DNA of 64,000 bases, taken from assembly GCF_000724545.1 (NCBI RefSeq), contig NZ_JHBV01000043.1, positions 248,001 through 312,000 on the forward strand, given 5' to 3'. Positions 18,248-27,782 of this stretch are shown here, piece by piece. The notes under the pieces were generated by a model that was given only the letters and a program-made list of their open reading frames with translations, had not been told where the DNA came from and did not search any database. Position 1 is the first letter of the stretch. Every line of letters begins with the position of its first letter. The position numbers were made by a program, and so were the translations under genes. The stretch comes from Aureispira sp. CCB-QB1 (lineage in GTDB: Bacteria; Bacteroidota; Bacteroidia; Chitinophagales; Saprospiraceae).

Positions 18248-20230
18248 TTGAATGACCAAACTAATTGTATACGTAATATGTCTTGTTGGATAATGGTTTT
18301 GGGATTTATGCTTGGAGCAGCTGTAATGGGATATATGTTAGCGTGGTTCTTGCAACCAGTTAACAATCATGCCTCTGCTAAGCCTGTTTCAGCTCCTGGT
18401 GGAGATGGAAATGCTGCTGAGAATGCTGCCGCTGCTGAAAAAGCAAAACGAGATTTAGAAAAAATGAAAAAGCGATACGATGAGCTTTATAATAGTAAAC
18501 TGGATGTCGATACGGCTTTGGTTGCTGCTGAAAGTACGCTAGATGGTCTCAAAATGGATTACGAACGTCTGGAACGGGATATGTCTGGAAATAACAACAG
18601 GCATAAGGAGTTGCAGATGGATTTTGACAATTATAAAGACAAGAAAGAAAATGAAATCAAAGAACTCCGTATCAAAACTAAAAAAGCAAATGATGGTTAT
18701 GAAACGGTGAAGTTCCAATTGGCAAAGTCGAATCGTATCAATGAAAAATTACAGGAAAGCTTATCTCAATTAAAAGAAGAAAATGCTAAGCTCTCGACAG
18801 AATTGGAAGAGGCAAACGAGGAAATGGAAGTGGTTAATGCTTCCATGGCAGAACTAAAAACGGATTATAAAGAATTAAAAGATAAAGCAACTACTTACAA
18901 CGAGCGTTTGACCGAATGGCAGGAGAAGTACCAAAATCTAAATCTCTCTTATGAGGAGTCTGAACAAGAAAAAACGGAATTGGCAAAAGCTTATGAAAGT
19001 TATCAAATTAGTACAGGTTCTGAAATAGAGAAACTGAGCGGTCACCTCAAATCTCTCCAATCTCAACTGGAACAATCTACACAATATACAAACGAATATG
19101 CAGAGGCATATTCTAATCTAGAATCGAATCACCAACAATTGACCGCTGAACTGGAAGCGCAACGAAAAGCAGCAGCAGAAGAGTTGGCGCAGATTCAAGA
19201 GCATTTTAAAGATTTAGAAAATGATTATAGTTCGATTCAAAAAAGAGAGCAATTACTAGATGAACGATTTAGTTCTCTTCAAGAAAAACATTCTGATTTA
19301 GAAGATGCTTATCACAATACGGTAGAAGAAAAACAAAACTTAGAGGTTGCCTACAAAGAATACAAACAATCGACTATTGAGAAATATTCTGAATTGGAGA
19401 AGGATGCTAAAACTTGGGTGGATCGTTTAGAAGCTTCAACGGCGGAAATGTCTCAACATAAAGAAAAAGCAGCTGAACTAGAAGAAAATAAAAAACAGCT
19501 GATGTTGGAGCTGGAAAAGACTCGAAAACGTTATGAAAAAGAACTGTCTTTGTCTGGCGGTGAAATGGATGCTTTGAATGATGCGTTTGAAGATTTAAAA
19601 GAGCGTTATTTTCAAGTAAACAAAGAACTTTCATCGACTCGACTAGAAAAAGAGCGAATCAACTACCAACATGAAAATTTTCAGGAGCAAGTCATGAGCG
19701 AATTGGAACTGGTGCGCAAAGAAAATAAGAAGCTAAACAAAGTTTTGTTGGAGATAAAGTCAGAAAAACGTTCTTTGGAGTTTTCTAAAAATGAATTGTT
19801 AGCTAGAATTCAAACTTTAGAAGAGATGGGAGGAGGGGCTACTCCTGATCAAGCTAAATTGATTAAGGTAATTAATCGATTGAAGAAAAACGCTCAAGCT
19901 CAAGAAGAGCAGCTAAAACAATTTGAACAAGAGAAGTTGGCTTATCAAGAAAAAATAGAAACCTTGGAACAACAACTTCAAGAACACAGTAATTCTAATA
20001 CAGTACAGCAGTTGATGGATCAACAGAAAAAAGATAACCTAAAGGCTATCGAAGGGTTGACAATGACAGCAGCAGAAATATTAAACGATTTTGGTATTTA
20101 TACTTATTCAGAATTAGCGAATCTTTCGGACGAAAATAGAGCTTTGCTGCATCAAGTTGTAGAGGCTTCTACCGACCGTATTGATCAGTGGGTTTTAGAA
20201 GCTAAAGAACTAGCTGCCAAAGAGGCATAG
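18248..20230 (+). CDS. Membrane-anchored long coiled-coil protein with C-terminal HhH-like domain
   Basis: 660 residues from a TTG start. An in-frame ATG at 18278 would remove ten residues and is equally plausible. A single transmembrane helix (residues ~12-36) is followed by an Ala/Gly linker and ~540 residues of heptad-rich, Glu/Lys/Gln-rich coiled coil. The last ~55 residues (AIEGLTMTAAEILNDFGI then YTYSELANL) resemble the helix-hairpin-helix-like domain seen in DUF4332 and at the end of ribosomal-protein-L21-like fusions. The topology suggests a cytoplasmic or periplasmic rod tethered to the inner membrane. It follows the triple-OmpA gene by 70 bases. Confidence 0.75.
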   Translation: MNDQTNCIRNMSCWIMVLGFMLGAAVMGYMLAWFLQPVNNHASAKPVSAPGGDGNAAENAAAAEKAKRDLEKMKKRYDELYNSKLDVDTALVAAESTLDGLKMDYERLERDMSGNNNRHKELQMDFDNYKDKKENEIKELRIKTKKANDGYETVKFQLAKSNRINEKLQESLSQLKEENAKLSTELEEANEEMEVVNASMAELKTDYKELKDKATTYNERLTEWQEKYQNLNLSYEESEQEKTELAKAYESYQISTGSEIEKLSGHLKSLQSQLEQSTQYTNEYAEAYSNLESNHQQLTAELEAQRKAAAEELAQIQEHFKDLENDYSSIQKREQLLDERFSSLQEKHSDLEDAYHNTVEEKQNLEVAYKEYKQSTIEKYSELEKDAKTWVDRLEASTAEMSQHKEKAAELEENKKQLMLELEKTRKRYEKELSLSGGEMDALNDAFEDLKERYFQVNKELSSTRLEKERINYQHENFQEQVMSELELVRKENKKLNKVLLEIKSEKRSLEFSKNELLARIQTLEEMGGGATPDQAKLIKVINRLKKNAQAQEEQLKQFEQEKLAYQEKIETLEQQLQEHSNSNTVQQLMDQQKKDNLKAIEGLTMTAAEILNDFGIYTYSELANLSDENRALLHQVVEASTDRIDQWVLEAKELAAKEA

Positions 20231-20292
20231 TGCCTATTTTGTAAATAGTAGAACAATTTGCTAAGAATTATGTGCTTTAGCAAATTATGAAT

Positions 20293-20323
20293 AGCCATCT
20301 CGATTTTTGAGGATGGCTTTTTT
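20293..20323 (+). terminator. Intrinsic terminator after coiled-coil gene
   Basis: AGCCATCTC (from 20293) pairs with GAGGATGGCT (ending 20318) with one bulged base, followed by TTTTT. Confidence 0.75.
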
Positions 20324-20463
20324 AGTGCGTTAAGTAAGAGGTCAGAAAAAATAAGAAGGCTGTTTGACTTGTTATCTTTTTGAACGATTACTTAGTTAGC
20401 TGTACCGCTCTGAGTGTTTTTTACAAACCATTGAATAAATCAACAAACGACTAAATAAAAAAG

Positions 20464-21531
20464 ATGGCAAGGTTTATTAAAAAAAAGAAAGAAGAAATAG
20501 GCTTGGCTCCTGACGATTTGTTATTCCGAGGAAAGCCAAAAGTTAGTGAAGTTCGTTTGCGTGTCATAGACTTTGATGCTGTTAATCTTATTGAAAATGT
20601 TGTGAATGAGGTAAAAGATGTTTTATCTTTTCAAGAGAAGGATACGGTCACTTGGTTTAACATAGATGGCTTGCACAATACATCTATTATGGAGGAATTG
20701 GCTGCTGGATTTCATTTGGAACACCTTATTTTGGCAGATGTACTCAACACACAAGCTAGACCTAAAGTAGAAGAGCATGATAATTGTATTTTTTTATCTA
20801 TCAAAATGTTGCAACATGATGCAGATTCCGATATGATTACGGTTGAAAATTTGAGCTTGATTATAACTCCTAGTGTGCTGATTTCTTTTCAAGAGAAGGA
20901 TGGCGATGTTTTTGAACCCGTGCGTGATCGGATTAGGAAACAAAAAAAACGCATTAGAAATGGAGGAACAGACTATCTTGCTTTTGCTTTGTTGGATATT
21001 GTTATAGATAATTATATTTATATTATTGGAGTACTTGGACAAAAAATTGAATCCTTAGAGGAGTATTTGCTGAATGACCCAAGCCAAGCTGTTGTTGAAA
21101 AAATTAATGCTTACAAGCGTGAACTTAACTTTTTAAGAAAGAACATCAAGCCTGCTAAAGAAATGATTCTGGCATTTAATAAGCTAGATTCTGATTTAAT
21201 AGGAGAAGGGGATATTGTTATTCATCTTAAAGAATTGGAGGACAATATTAATCATGCGACAGAGTTAACCGATAGTTACCGAGAAATTTTATCGGATCAA
21301 TTGAATATATACCATACCACGATCAGTAGTAAGTTAAACGATATTATGAAATTCCTAACCGTGTTTTCTGTCATTTTCATTCCGCTGACATTCATTGCAG
21401 GAATTTATGGAACCAACTTCGATTATATTCCTGAATTAAAATACCGATATAGTTACTTTATCATGTGGGTAGTTATGATTGTGGTAGCCGTAGGAATGTT
21501 GATTTACTTTAAATTTAAAAAATGGTTTTAA
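20464..21531 (+). CDS. corA: CorA-family divalent metal transporter with GTN signature
   Basis: 355 residues. The N-terminal cytoplasmic alpha/beta domain contains TWFNIDGL and HLEHLILADVLNTQARPKVEEHDN, the usual CorA segment. A long stalk helix follows, then two C-terminal membrane helices (~290-312 and ~328-350). The pore-mouth signature, normally Gly-Met-Asn, reads Gly316-Thr317-Asn318 (IYGTNFDYIPEL). CorA proteins form pentameric Mg2+/Co2+ channels in the inner membrane. The Met-to-Thr change sits at the selectivity loop, so ion preference may differ. Monocistronic. Confidence 0.9.
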   Translation: MARFIKKKKEEIGLAPDDLLFRGKPKVSEVRLRVIDFDAVNLIENVVNEVKDVLSFQEKDTVTWFNIDGLHNTSIMEELAAGFHLEHLILADVLNTQARPKVEEHDNCIFLSIKMLQHDADSDMITVENLSLIITPSVLISFQEKDGDVFEPVRDRIRKQKKRIRNGGTDYLAFALLDIVIDNYIYIIGVLGQKIESLEEYLLNDPSQAVVEKINAYKRELNFLRKNIKPAKEMILAFNKLDSDLIGEGDIVIHLKELEDNINHATELTDSYREILSDQLNIYHTTISSKLNDIMKFLTVFSVIFIPLTFIAGIYGTNFDYIPELKYRYSYFIMWVVMIVVAVGMLIYFKFKKWF

Positions 21532-21751
21532 GTGTTTTTAGTTGCACAAATAATTGATTTAGATTTCTCTAGTGTAAAGCTATTCTATTGGTAAAGAAGA
21601 AATTTTTTTAAAAAGTGATAACCTGTTTGCTTTTGGGGAATATATCTATCATGTGACCCCATATTGTTTTACAAAAACAAGCATCTCCCTCAACGATGCA
21701 ACCAATTGTTCAATTATCTATGTATAATAATGCAATTCCTCAATCAATATT

Positions 21752-21790
21752 AATCAACGACCACGAAGTAGCAGCGTAGCTAACTACTAT
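21752..21790. repeat. Short copy of dispersed ACCACGAAGTAGCAGCG repeat
   Basis: A single half-module (ATCAACGACCACGAAGTAGC then AGCGTAGCTAACTACT) of the dispersed intergenic family described elsewhere in this window. It lies in the 377-base gap before the S41 peptidase. The rest of that gap shows nothing clear. Confidence 0.75.
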
Positions 21791-21908
21791 CAATTATATC
21801 ATCTATAAATTAAGGTGGCACTTTACGCCTAATCATTAGCCTTATAATTGGTTGATTATTGCAGAGAAAAAGTTGTTGATGGATTGTTATAACCTAAAAA
21901 AAGTAAGC

Positions 21909-24119
21909 ATGAAAAATTTTTGTTGGATACTATTCCATTTGATTTGCCTAAGTGCGTATGGTCAAGATAGCGCTAAGTTTAATTTGAATTTTGAGAAAAA
22001 AACAACAGATAAACCATTGCCTGATGGATGGCTTCAATGGGGCGATTATCAGTTGGGGGTTAGTGAAAAAGGATATTCAGGTAATTATGCCGCAAAGATT
22101 GTGTCTACAGAAAGCGATTTGAATTTTGGTTCAATAGCTTATCATATTCCAGCCAAATACGAAGGGAAGAAGATTAAGTTAGAAGGATTTATGAAAATAA
22201 AGAATGTTGCCGATGGATTTGCGGGATTGCTGTTGAGAATTGACGGAAATGGAACGAGTTTGGCTTTTGATAATATGCAAAGCCAAGGAATTAAGGGGAC
22301 AAAGGATTGGAAAAAATATAGTATCGAATTGCCTTATCCAGAAGAAGGAGAACAGATTTTTGTGGCAGGCATTCTTGTTGGACAAGGGGAAGCTTGGTTT
22401 GATGATTTTGTATTGACAATTGATGGCGAGGATGTGCAAACATTAAAAGAGGTAAAAAGGAAACGCTTACCGGCTGCTTTAGACAAAGAGTTTATTAAAG
22501 GGTCAGCAATAACGTCCATTGTTATCAACGAACAAAATGTTGCTAATTTAGAATTGTTAGGGCGTATTTGGGGGTTAATGAAATACCATCATCCTAAAGT
22601 AGCCAAAGGAAATTATAATTGGGATTTTGAGTTGTTCCGTATGTTGCCGCAGTACTTGAACATAACCGATGATAGAATGCGGGATCGTTACCTGCTCAAA
22701 TGGCTATCAAAATATGGTGGTCTAAAAACTTGTAACGATTGTGCTTCAACAGAAACGGATGCTTTGCTCAAACCAGATTTGGCTTGGGTGCACGACTCTA
22801 GTATAGGCAAAAAACTACAAAAAAAATTAGAAGAGATTTACAAGAATCGGCACCAAGGTGAAAATTATTATGTGGAAATGGCAGTAGGAGTTGGCAATCC
22901 TAAATTTTTGCACGAAAATGCTTATGAAAATATGCCTTACCCCGATACTGGCTTTCGGTTATTAGCCGCTTTTAAGTATTGGAATATGATTCATTACTAC
23001 TTCCCTTACAAGCATTTAATGGATAAAGACTGGAATGAAGCTTTGAAAACATACATTCCTAAATTTATTGAGGCACAAGATGAATTGGAATATGAGTTGG
23101 CAGCTGTGCAAATGATTGGCGATATTCAAGACACACATGCCAATCTTTGGGGAGGCAATAATAAAATTATGGAATGGAAGGGAAAGTATTACCCTCCTAT
23201 TCATACTCGATTTATTGAGAATCAATTAGTCGTCGTAGATTATTATAATTTAGAACACAAAGCATCCGTAGGACTGAATATAGGAGCCGTTATTACTAAA
23301 ATAAATGGAACACCCGTTGAAGCTCTTGTTAAAGAAAAGGCACCTTATTATCCTGCGTCTAATCAACCTACTCGTTTGAGAGATATTTCAAGAGATATTT
23401 TACGTTCTAATGACCAAAAGGTGAAAATAGAATACGAACAAGATGGAAAAGTAAGTACCAAGATGTTGACTTTATATGACCCTAAGTCATTGAATTATTA
23501 TGCTTGGTATCGAAAAAAGGAAGGCAAGTGTTACAAGTTGCTGAGCGATGAGATTGGTTATATTACGTTGGCAACCATTCAATCTGAAGATATAGAGGCG
23601 ATCAAAAATTTGTTTGCACACACCAAAGGGGTGGTTATTGATATTAGAAATTATCCATCTACATTTGTTCCTTTTTTGCTAGGGTCTTATTTGGTATCAA
23701 GCCCAACCCCTTTTGTGAAATTTACAAAAGGGAATGTCAATAATCCTGGTGAATTTACATACACTAGTCCGTTGAGTATTCCTGCTTCTGGAGACCTCTA
23801 TGGAGGAAAAGTAGTCGTCTTAGTCAATGAGTTGTCTCAAAGTCAGGCAGAGTACACGGCAATGGCATTTAGAGCAGGACACAATACAACAATTGTTGGG
23901 AGTACAACAGCGGGAGCCGATGGAAATGTTTCTAAAATTCTTTTACCTGGTGGGCTAAGTACAATGATTTCGGGCATAGGGGTTTATTATCCCAATGGAG
24001 CAGAAACACAGCGTATTGGTATTGTACCTGATGTAGAAGTACTGCCGACCATAAAGGGAATTAGAAATGGCAAGGATGAATTGTTGGAAAAGGCAATTGA
24101 GTTGATTGAAAAAGAATAG
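21909..24119 (+). CDS. S41-family (tail-specific/C-terminal-processing) secreted peptidase
   Basis: About 736 residues from the ATG at 21909. The frame is open further upstream to 21852, but the ATG at 21909 places a clean signal peptide (ending SAYGQ) at the N-terminus. The N-terminal ~180 residues look like a carbohydrate-binding-type beta-sandwich (FAGLLLRIDG, AWFDDFVLTIDGED). A helical region and a PDZ-like segment (GAVITKINGTPV) follow. The S41 core then carries GGKVVVLVNELSQSQAEYTA, where a Ser of the SQSQAE motif is the expected nucleophile, and a downstream STTAGADGNV loop. It likely cleaves exported proteins or peptides. Monocistronic. Confidence 0.88.
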   Translation: MKNFCWILFHLICLSAYGQDSAKFNLNFEKKTTDKPLPDGWLQWGDYQLGVSEKGYSGNYAAKIVSTESDLNFGSIAYHIPAKYEGKKIKLEGFMKIKNVADGFAGLLLRIDGNGTSLAFDNMQSQGIKGTKDWKKYSIELPYPEEGEQIFVAGILVGQGEAWFDDFVLTIDGEDVQTLKEVKRKRLPAALDKEFIKGSAITSIVINEQNVANLELLGRIWGLMKYHHPKVAKGNYNWDFELFRMLPQYLNITDDRMRDRYLLKWLSKYGGLKTCNDCASTETDALLKPDLAWVHDSSIGKKLQKKLEEIYKNRHQGENYYVEMAVGVGNPKFLHENAYENMPYPDTGFRLLAAFKYWNMIHYYFPYKHLMDKDWNEALKTYIPKFIEAQDELEYELAAVQMIGDIQDTHANLWGGNNKIMEWKGKYYPPIHTRFIENQLVVVDYYNLEHKASVGLNIGAVITKINGTPVEALVKEKAPYYPASNQPTRLRDISRDILRSNDQKVKIEYEQDGKVSTKMLTLYDPKSLNYYAWYRKKEGKCYKLLSDEIGYITLATIQSEDIEAIKNLFAHTKGVVIDIRNYPSTFVPFLLGSYLVSSPTPFVKFTKGNVNNPGEFTYTSPLSIPASGDLYGGKVVVLVNELSQSQAEYTAMAFRAGHNTTIVGSTTAGADGNVSKILLPGGLSTMISGIGVYYPNGAETQRIGIVPDVEVLPTIKGIRNGKDELLEKAIELIEKE

Positions 24120-24214
24120 TTATTGTATTCAAAAATGTTGTAATAATCATTATTGAGATAGAGTAAGATGTTTTATATTGTTGTTGATTTTTTAATATTT
24201 AAAATTAAAATACA

Positions 24215-25057
24215 ATGCAATTACACCAGTTAACCTTATGGATGCTTTTGTTGCTAAGCAGCTCTTTTTTAGCTGCACAAAAGACATTAAACATCAAAAG
24301 CAAAACAGCATTTACGATAGGAGAGACGCTTGAAGTAGAGTCTGCTATCTTGGGCGAAAATCGAGTGCTAAACATCTATCTTCCCAATGGCTATTCTAAA
24401 GAATCTTCTAAAACGTATCCTGTCATTTACCTATTAGATGGTTCCATTGACGAAGATTTTATTCATATTGCAGGTTTGGTACAATTTGGCTCCTTCTCGT
24501 GGATTAACTTACTACCTGAAACGATAGTTGTTGGTATTGGGAATGTAGACCGAAAACGAGATTTTACTTATCCTACTAATAATGAAAAAGACAAGAAAGA
24601 TTTTCCAACAACGGGTGGATCAGAGAAATTTATTCGTTTTATAGCAAAAGAGTTGCAGCCATTCATTGCAAAAGAATATGCTATTAATGATACCAAAACT
24701 TTGATAGGGCAATCATTAGGAGGGCTTTTGGCATCAGAAATATTATTTAAGCAACCTAACTTATTTGACAATTATATTATTGTTAGTCCTAGTTTGTGGT
24801 GGGATGACCAATCTTTACTATCTTGGAATTTACCAACCTATACGACTTCAAAGTCGATTTACATAGCCGTGGGAAAAGAAGGAAAAGTAATGGAAGGAAC
24901 TGCTAAGGAATTGTACAAAAAAGTGAGTGTCTTAGACAAAAAAAATACAAAAACATTTTTTGAATTTTTAGAAGCACAGGATCATGGAGATGCACTGCAT
25001 TTAGCTGTTTATAAGGCATTTGAAAGTATATTTGAAAAAGTAAAGGAAAAAGAGTAA
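24215..25057 (+). CDS. Secreted alpha/beta hydrolase (esterase D / IroE-like)
   Basis: 280 residues with a signal peptide (to about AAQ at residue 22). Putative esterase family: LNIYLPNGYSKE, YPVIYLLDGS, and the nucleophile elbow GQSLGG (around residue 169), with SPSLWWDD after it and a late DHGDALH that supplies the likely catalytic His. Relatives hydrolyse carboxylic esters, including trilactone siderophores (IroE/Fes type), but there is no siderophore locus next to it. A hairpin follows the stop, and the GNAT gene lies 70 bases on. Confidence 0.87.
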   Translation: MQLHQLTLWMLLLLSSSFLAAQKTLNIKSKTAFTIGETLEVESAILGENRVLNIYLPNGYSKESSKTYPVIYLLDGSIDEDFIHIAGLVQFGSFSWINLLPETIVVGIGNVDRKRDFTYPTNNEKDKKDFPTTGGSEKFIRFIAKELQPFIAKEYAINDTKTLIGQSLGGLLASEILFKQPNLFDNYIIVSPSLWWDDQSLLSWNLPTYTTSKSIYIAVGKEGKVMEGTAKELYKKVSVLDKKNTKTFFEFLEAQDHGDALHLAVYKAFESIFEKVKEKE

Positions 25058-25092
25058 TGTTTTGGGGGAATAAGAACAGTTCCCCCAAAACA
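25058..25092 (+). terminator. Strong hairpin after esterase gene
   Basis: Perfect 13-bp stem TGTTTTGGGGGAA (25058-25070) with TTCCCCCAAAACA (25080-25092). No long T run follows, so it may act as an RNA-stabilising or attenuating hairpin rather than a classical terminator. Confidence 0.6.
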
Positions 25093-25127
25093 ATCAATTG
25101 CTGATCAAACATTCCAAAACATAAAGC

Positions 25128-25676
25128 ATGAAAGAAGCATTTACAGGGATAGAAACTAGTCGTCTTATTATCAGACCATTTCGAGTCGAAGATGATGCAG
25201 CCGTTTACGAATTTGGTTCGAATGCGGAGGTACAAAAGTATACAGGAGATGGCTTAATTGCTTCGTTAGAAGCAGCAAAAGCGCTGATTCAAAACGTTTG
25301 GCTTACCGATTATCAAACTTATGGTTATGGCAGATGGGCAGTTGTTTACAAGCCAGATAATAAACTAATTGGTTTTGCCGGTCTCAAATATCTAAAGAGC
25401 ATGAACGAGACAGATATTGGGTTTCGTTTTTTACCCGAATATTGGGGCAAGGGGATTGCTACAGAAGCTTCTCAAAAGATTATCAACTATGGCTTTGATG
25501 TTTTGGAGCTTCCGCAAATCATCGGTATTGCTATGCCTGAAAACATAGCTTCTAATAAAGTCTTGTTAAAATTGGGCTTAACCTTTTATAAGGTAGATGA
25601 TTATGAGGGGGATGGCGGAGCTTATAATTGGTATAAAATAAGGAAAGAAGCTTACAAACAAAACAGTTCTAGTTGA
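25128..25676 (+). CDS. GNAT-family N-acetyltransferase (RimJ/RimL type)
   Basis: 182 residues, cytoplasmic. The Acetyltransf_3 / RimJ-like layout is complete: TSRLIIRPFRVEDDAAVYEF at the N-terminus, the acceptor strand IGFAGLKYL, the acetyl-CoA loop FRFLPEYWGKGIATEAS (Q/RxxGxG/A equivalent WGKGIA) and AMPENIASNKVLLKLG. It transfers acetyl from acetyl-CoA to an amino group, either a protein N-terminus or a small molecule, which is unknown here. It is convergent with the endonuclease V gene. Confidence 0.9.
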   Translation: MKEAFTGIETSRLIIRPFRVEDDAAVYEFGSNAEVQKYTGDGLIASLEAAKALIQNVWLTDYQTYGYGRWAVVYKPDNKLIGFAGLKYLKSMNETDIGFRFLPEYWGKGIATEASQKIINYGFDVLELPQIIGIAMPENIASNKVLLKLGLTFYKVDDYEGDGGAYNWYKIRKEAYKQNSSS

Positions 25677-25710
25677 TATTTTATAGCAAAAAACTTTATA
25701 CAGCTTTAAG

Positions 25711-26391
25711 TTATAGAATCGTTACATTTGGCATCTTTTTGCCTTTGGCAAATACTCTTGCCACCTGATCTGCAAGTCGTATGGGCTCTGAAATACGATA
25801 AGTAGGCGAACAATCTAAAATAATTTGATTGGACTGTGTTAAAGACATTTTATAACCAGGACTAACATAAACAGGTTTAATATCAGTTTGAGTTCTCAAA
25901 ACGCTGCCAACTTCTTGCCCTTTTCGGAAGATGGGAAGTGTTGATCCGCGTTCTAGTCCCAGTTCTCCATCGTATTTTAGAAGCGGTCTTTTAGCAACAC
26001 CTATACTAGGTATATTGGTTTTAACTCCAATCCAGCTGGCAATACCTAACTTTCTAGGGTGCGCAATTCCATGCCCATCAATAATGATTAGTTGAGGAAT
26101 TAAATTTTTAGTTGCTAAGATTTTTCGGATGGTTCTAAGAACAGGAGGTCCTTCTCTAAAACAGAAAAAGCCAGAAACATACTCCATGCCTGTTTGTGTT
26201 TTAAAAATAAAGGTATCTAAATGAGTGCCATTAAATTGATAGGCTGCAATAGCACAAAAAGCTTCTTCTTTTACATATTGAATATCTACACCAAATAAGA
26301 CATCCGAGGCGTCAAACATTCGATCATTGGTTGAAATTACGACTTGTTTGGCTAACCATTCTTGTTCATCTCGTAAGAAGTCTAAATCCAT
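25711..26391 (-). CDS. nfi: Endonuclease V
   Basis: 226 residues. It cleaves the second phosphodiester 3' of deoxyinosine in deaminated DNA. Family landmarks: the first metal-binding Asp in LFGVDIQYV (residue ~30), a FREGPPVL substrate loop, the IIDGHGIAHPRKLGIASWIG motif with the second catalytic Asp, and IPSIGVAKRPL. Length matches the bacterial enzyme. It starts 8 bases downstream of the LolD stop and is very likely in the same leftward operon. Confidence 0.95.
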   Translation of the reverse strand: MDLDFLRDEQEWLAKQVVISTNDRMFDASDVLFGVDIQYVKEEAFCAIAAYQFNGTHLDTFIFKTQTGMEYVSGFFCFREGPPVLRTIRKILATKNLIPQLIIIDGHGIAHPRKLGIASWIGVKTNIPSIGVAKRPLLKYDGELGLERGSTLPIFRKGQEVGSVLRTQTDIKPVYVSPGYKMSLTQSNQIILDCSPTYRISEPIRLADQVARVFAKGKKMPNVTIL

Positions 26392-26399
26392 AAATTAAT

Positions 26400-27068
26400 T
26401 TAGCTGTTAATTTGGTCGTCAATAATCACCCCATCTTTCATAACCAAGGTACGATCACTCATTTTTGCCAATTCAGTATTGTGTGTGACAATAATAAATG
26501 TTTGTTGATGCTTATCTCGCAAATCAAAAAAAAGTTCGTGTAATTGTTGAGAGGTCTCAGTGTCCAAATTTCCTGAAGGTTCATCCGCTAAAATAACAGC
26601 AGGGTTGTTCATCATAGCACGAGCGACAGCAACTCGTTGTTGTTCTCCTCCAGAAAGTTGGGATGGCTTGTGGTGCAATCGATCCTTGAGACCTAAGTCG
26701 GACAATAATTGTGTGGCACGTGCCACTGCTTCTTTTTCAGATTTTTTCTGAATATAAGCAGGGATACAGACATTTTCTAAGGCATTGAATTCTGGTAATA
26801 AATGATGAAATTGAAAGACAAAGCCAATGTGTTGATTTCGAAATGCAGAGAGTTCTTTTTCAGGTAGTTGGCTAATGTCTTTGCCATTGATAGTCAAAAC
26901 GCCAGAGTCTTGTCTATCAAGCGTACCCAAGATGTGCAACAAAGTACTTTTCCCAGCACCAGATTTCCCAACTATAGAAACAATTTCTCCCTTTTTAATT
27001 TCAAGATCCACCCCTTTGAGAACGGTAAGGTTGTCGTAAGTTTTTTTTATGTCTTTTGCGTGTATCAT
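26400..27068 (-). CDS. lolD: LolD-type ABC transporter ATP-binding protein
   Basis: 222 residues. Walker [10 protein letters not shown], signature [14 protein letters not shown] and Walker [13 protein letters not shown] are all intact. Length and the sequences [14 protein letters not shown] and [11 protein letters not shown] place it in the MacB/LolD/FtsE group. LolD powers release of lipoproteins from the inner membrane to LolA. In Bacteroidota the permease genes are often elsewhere, as here. Endonuclease V follows in the same operon. The LolD name is the likeliest choice within this group. Confidence 0.88.
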   Translation of the reverse strand: MIHAKDIKKTYDNLTVLKGVDLEIKKGEIVSIVGKSGAGKSTLLHILGTLDRQDSGVLTINGKDISQLPEKELSAFRNQHIGFVFQFHHLLPEFNALENVCIPAYIQKKSEKEAVARATQLLSDLGLKDRLHHKPSQLSGGEQQRVAVARAMMNNPAVILADEPSGNLDTETSQQLHELFFDLRDKHQQTFIIVTHNTELAKMSDRTLVMKDGVIIDDQINS

Positions 27069-27177
27069 TTAATTATTTTCGTCAATAGCAATAGTGTGTA
27101 GACAGTGTAAACCTTAAAAGTAGGTTATTTTTTATGTACTACAAAACTTGTTTTAAGCATTTGTTTTTTTATTGTTC

Positions 27178-27627
27178 TTACAAGCCATTTAAGCAAGAAA
27201 TGACACAATAGAAGAAAAAGCAAATTAATACAATCCCAGCAATCAATTTTAGTAAAAGTACTGAAACAATAACACCTAGTACCATTAAAACGATTTGTAG
27301 AATTGTTTTTTTTCCATTGTCAGGTGTTTTTTCCTCCAAGGGCTGATGTTCTCGGCGCAAAATTTCAGCTTCTGCAATTTCAACAGCAGCACTTCCCCAA
27401 ATGTTCGGATTTTTAACAATTTCCAAGAGAGCAGGCATAGAAGCATTTGGAATTTCTGCCAGAGATAGATTGGATTGGTTGTATTGATGTTGATGTTCTT
27501 GGAGTAGTTCTATTGCAGCAGCTACTTCGTCGTCAGAGGCTTCTCTAAAACGTCCTGCGATAATATCTTTAAGTTGATCATTATCATAGTCCCAAAATTT
27601 TTCTTTATAGTGGTTTTTCATATTCAT
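27178..27627 (-). CDS. Small membrane protein of unknown family
   Basis: 149 residues. An alternative ATG lies two codons downstream at 27621. The N-terminal ~95 residues are soluble and helical (VAAAIELLQEHQHQ, AEIPNASMPALLEI). The last ~45 residues form two closely spaced hydrophobic segments (IVLMVLGVIVSVLLLKLIAG then a Cys-containing helix). A TAnnTTTG-like box in the reverse orientation lies at 27650-27657. I do not recognise the family. Confidence 0.65.
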   Translation of the reverse strand: MNMKNHYKEKFWDYDNDQLKDIIAGRFREASDDEVAAAIELLQEHQHQYNQSNLSLAEIPNASMPALLEIVKNPNIWGSAAVEIAEAEILRREHQPLEEKTPDNGKKTILQIVLMVLGVIVSVLLLKLIAGIVLICFFFYCVISCLNGL

Positions 27628-27691
27628 AACATACTAAGCTTGTGTTTTTCAAATTTATGAAATTTTAGAGACTTATCCCTTAAAAATAAGA

Positions 27692-27710
27692 TAGCAGCGC
27701 AGCTAAGTAC
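27692..27710. repeat. Remnant of dispersed repeat
   Basis: TAGCAGCGCAGCTAAGTAC matches the core AGTAGCAGCGNAGCTAACTA of the intergenic repeat family with small changes. No inverted repeats remain around it. Confidence 0.5.
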
Positions 27711-27782
27711 TCCTAATATAAAGAATTGTATATTTTTCCATAGTTTTGCTGCGGATTTGTATCACAAACATAAATTTACAAA

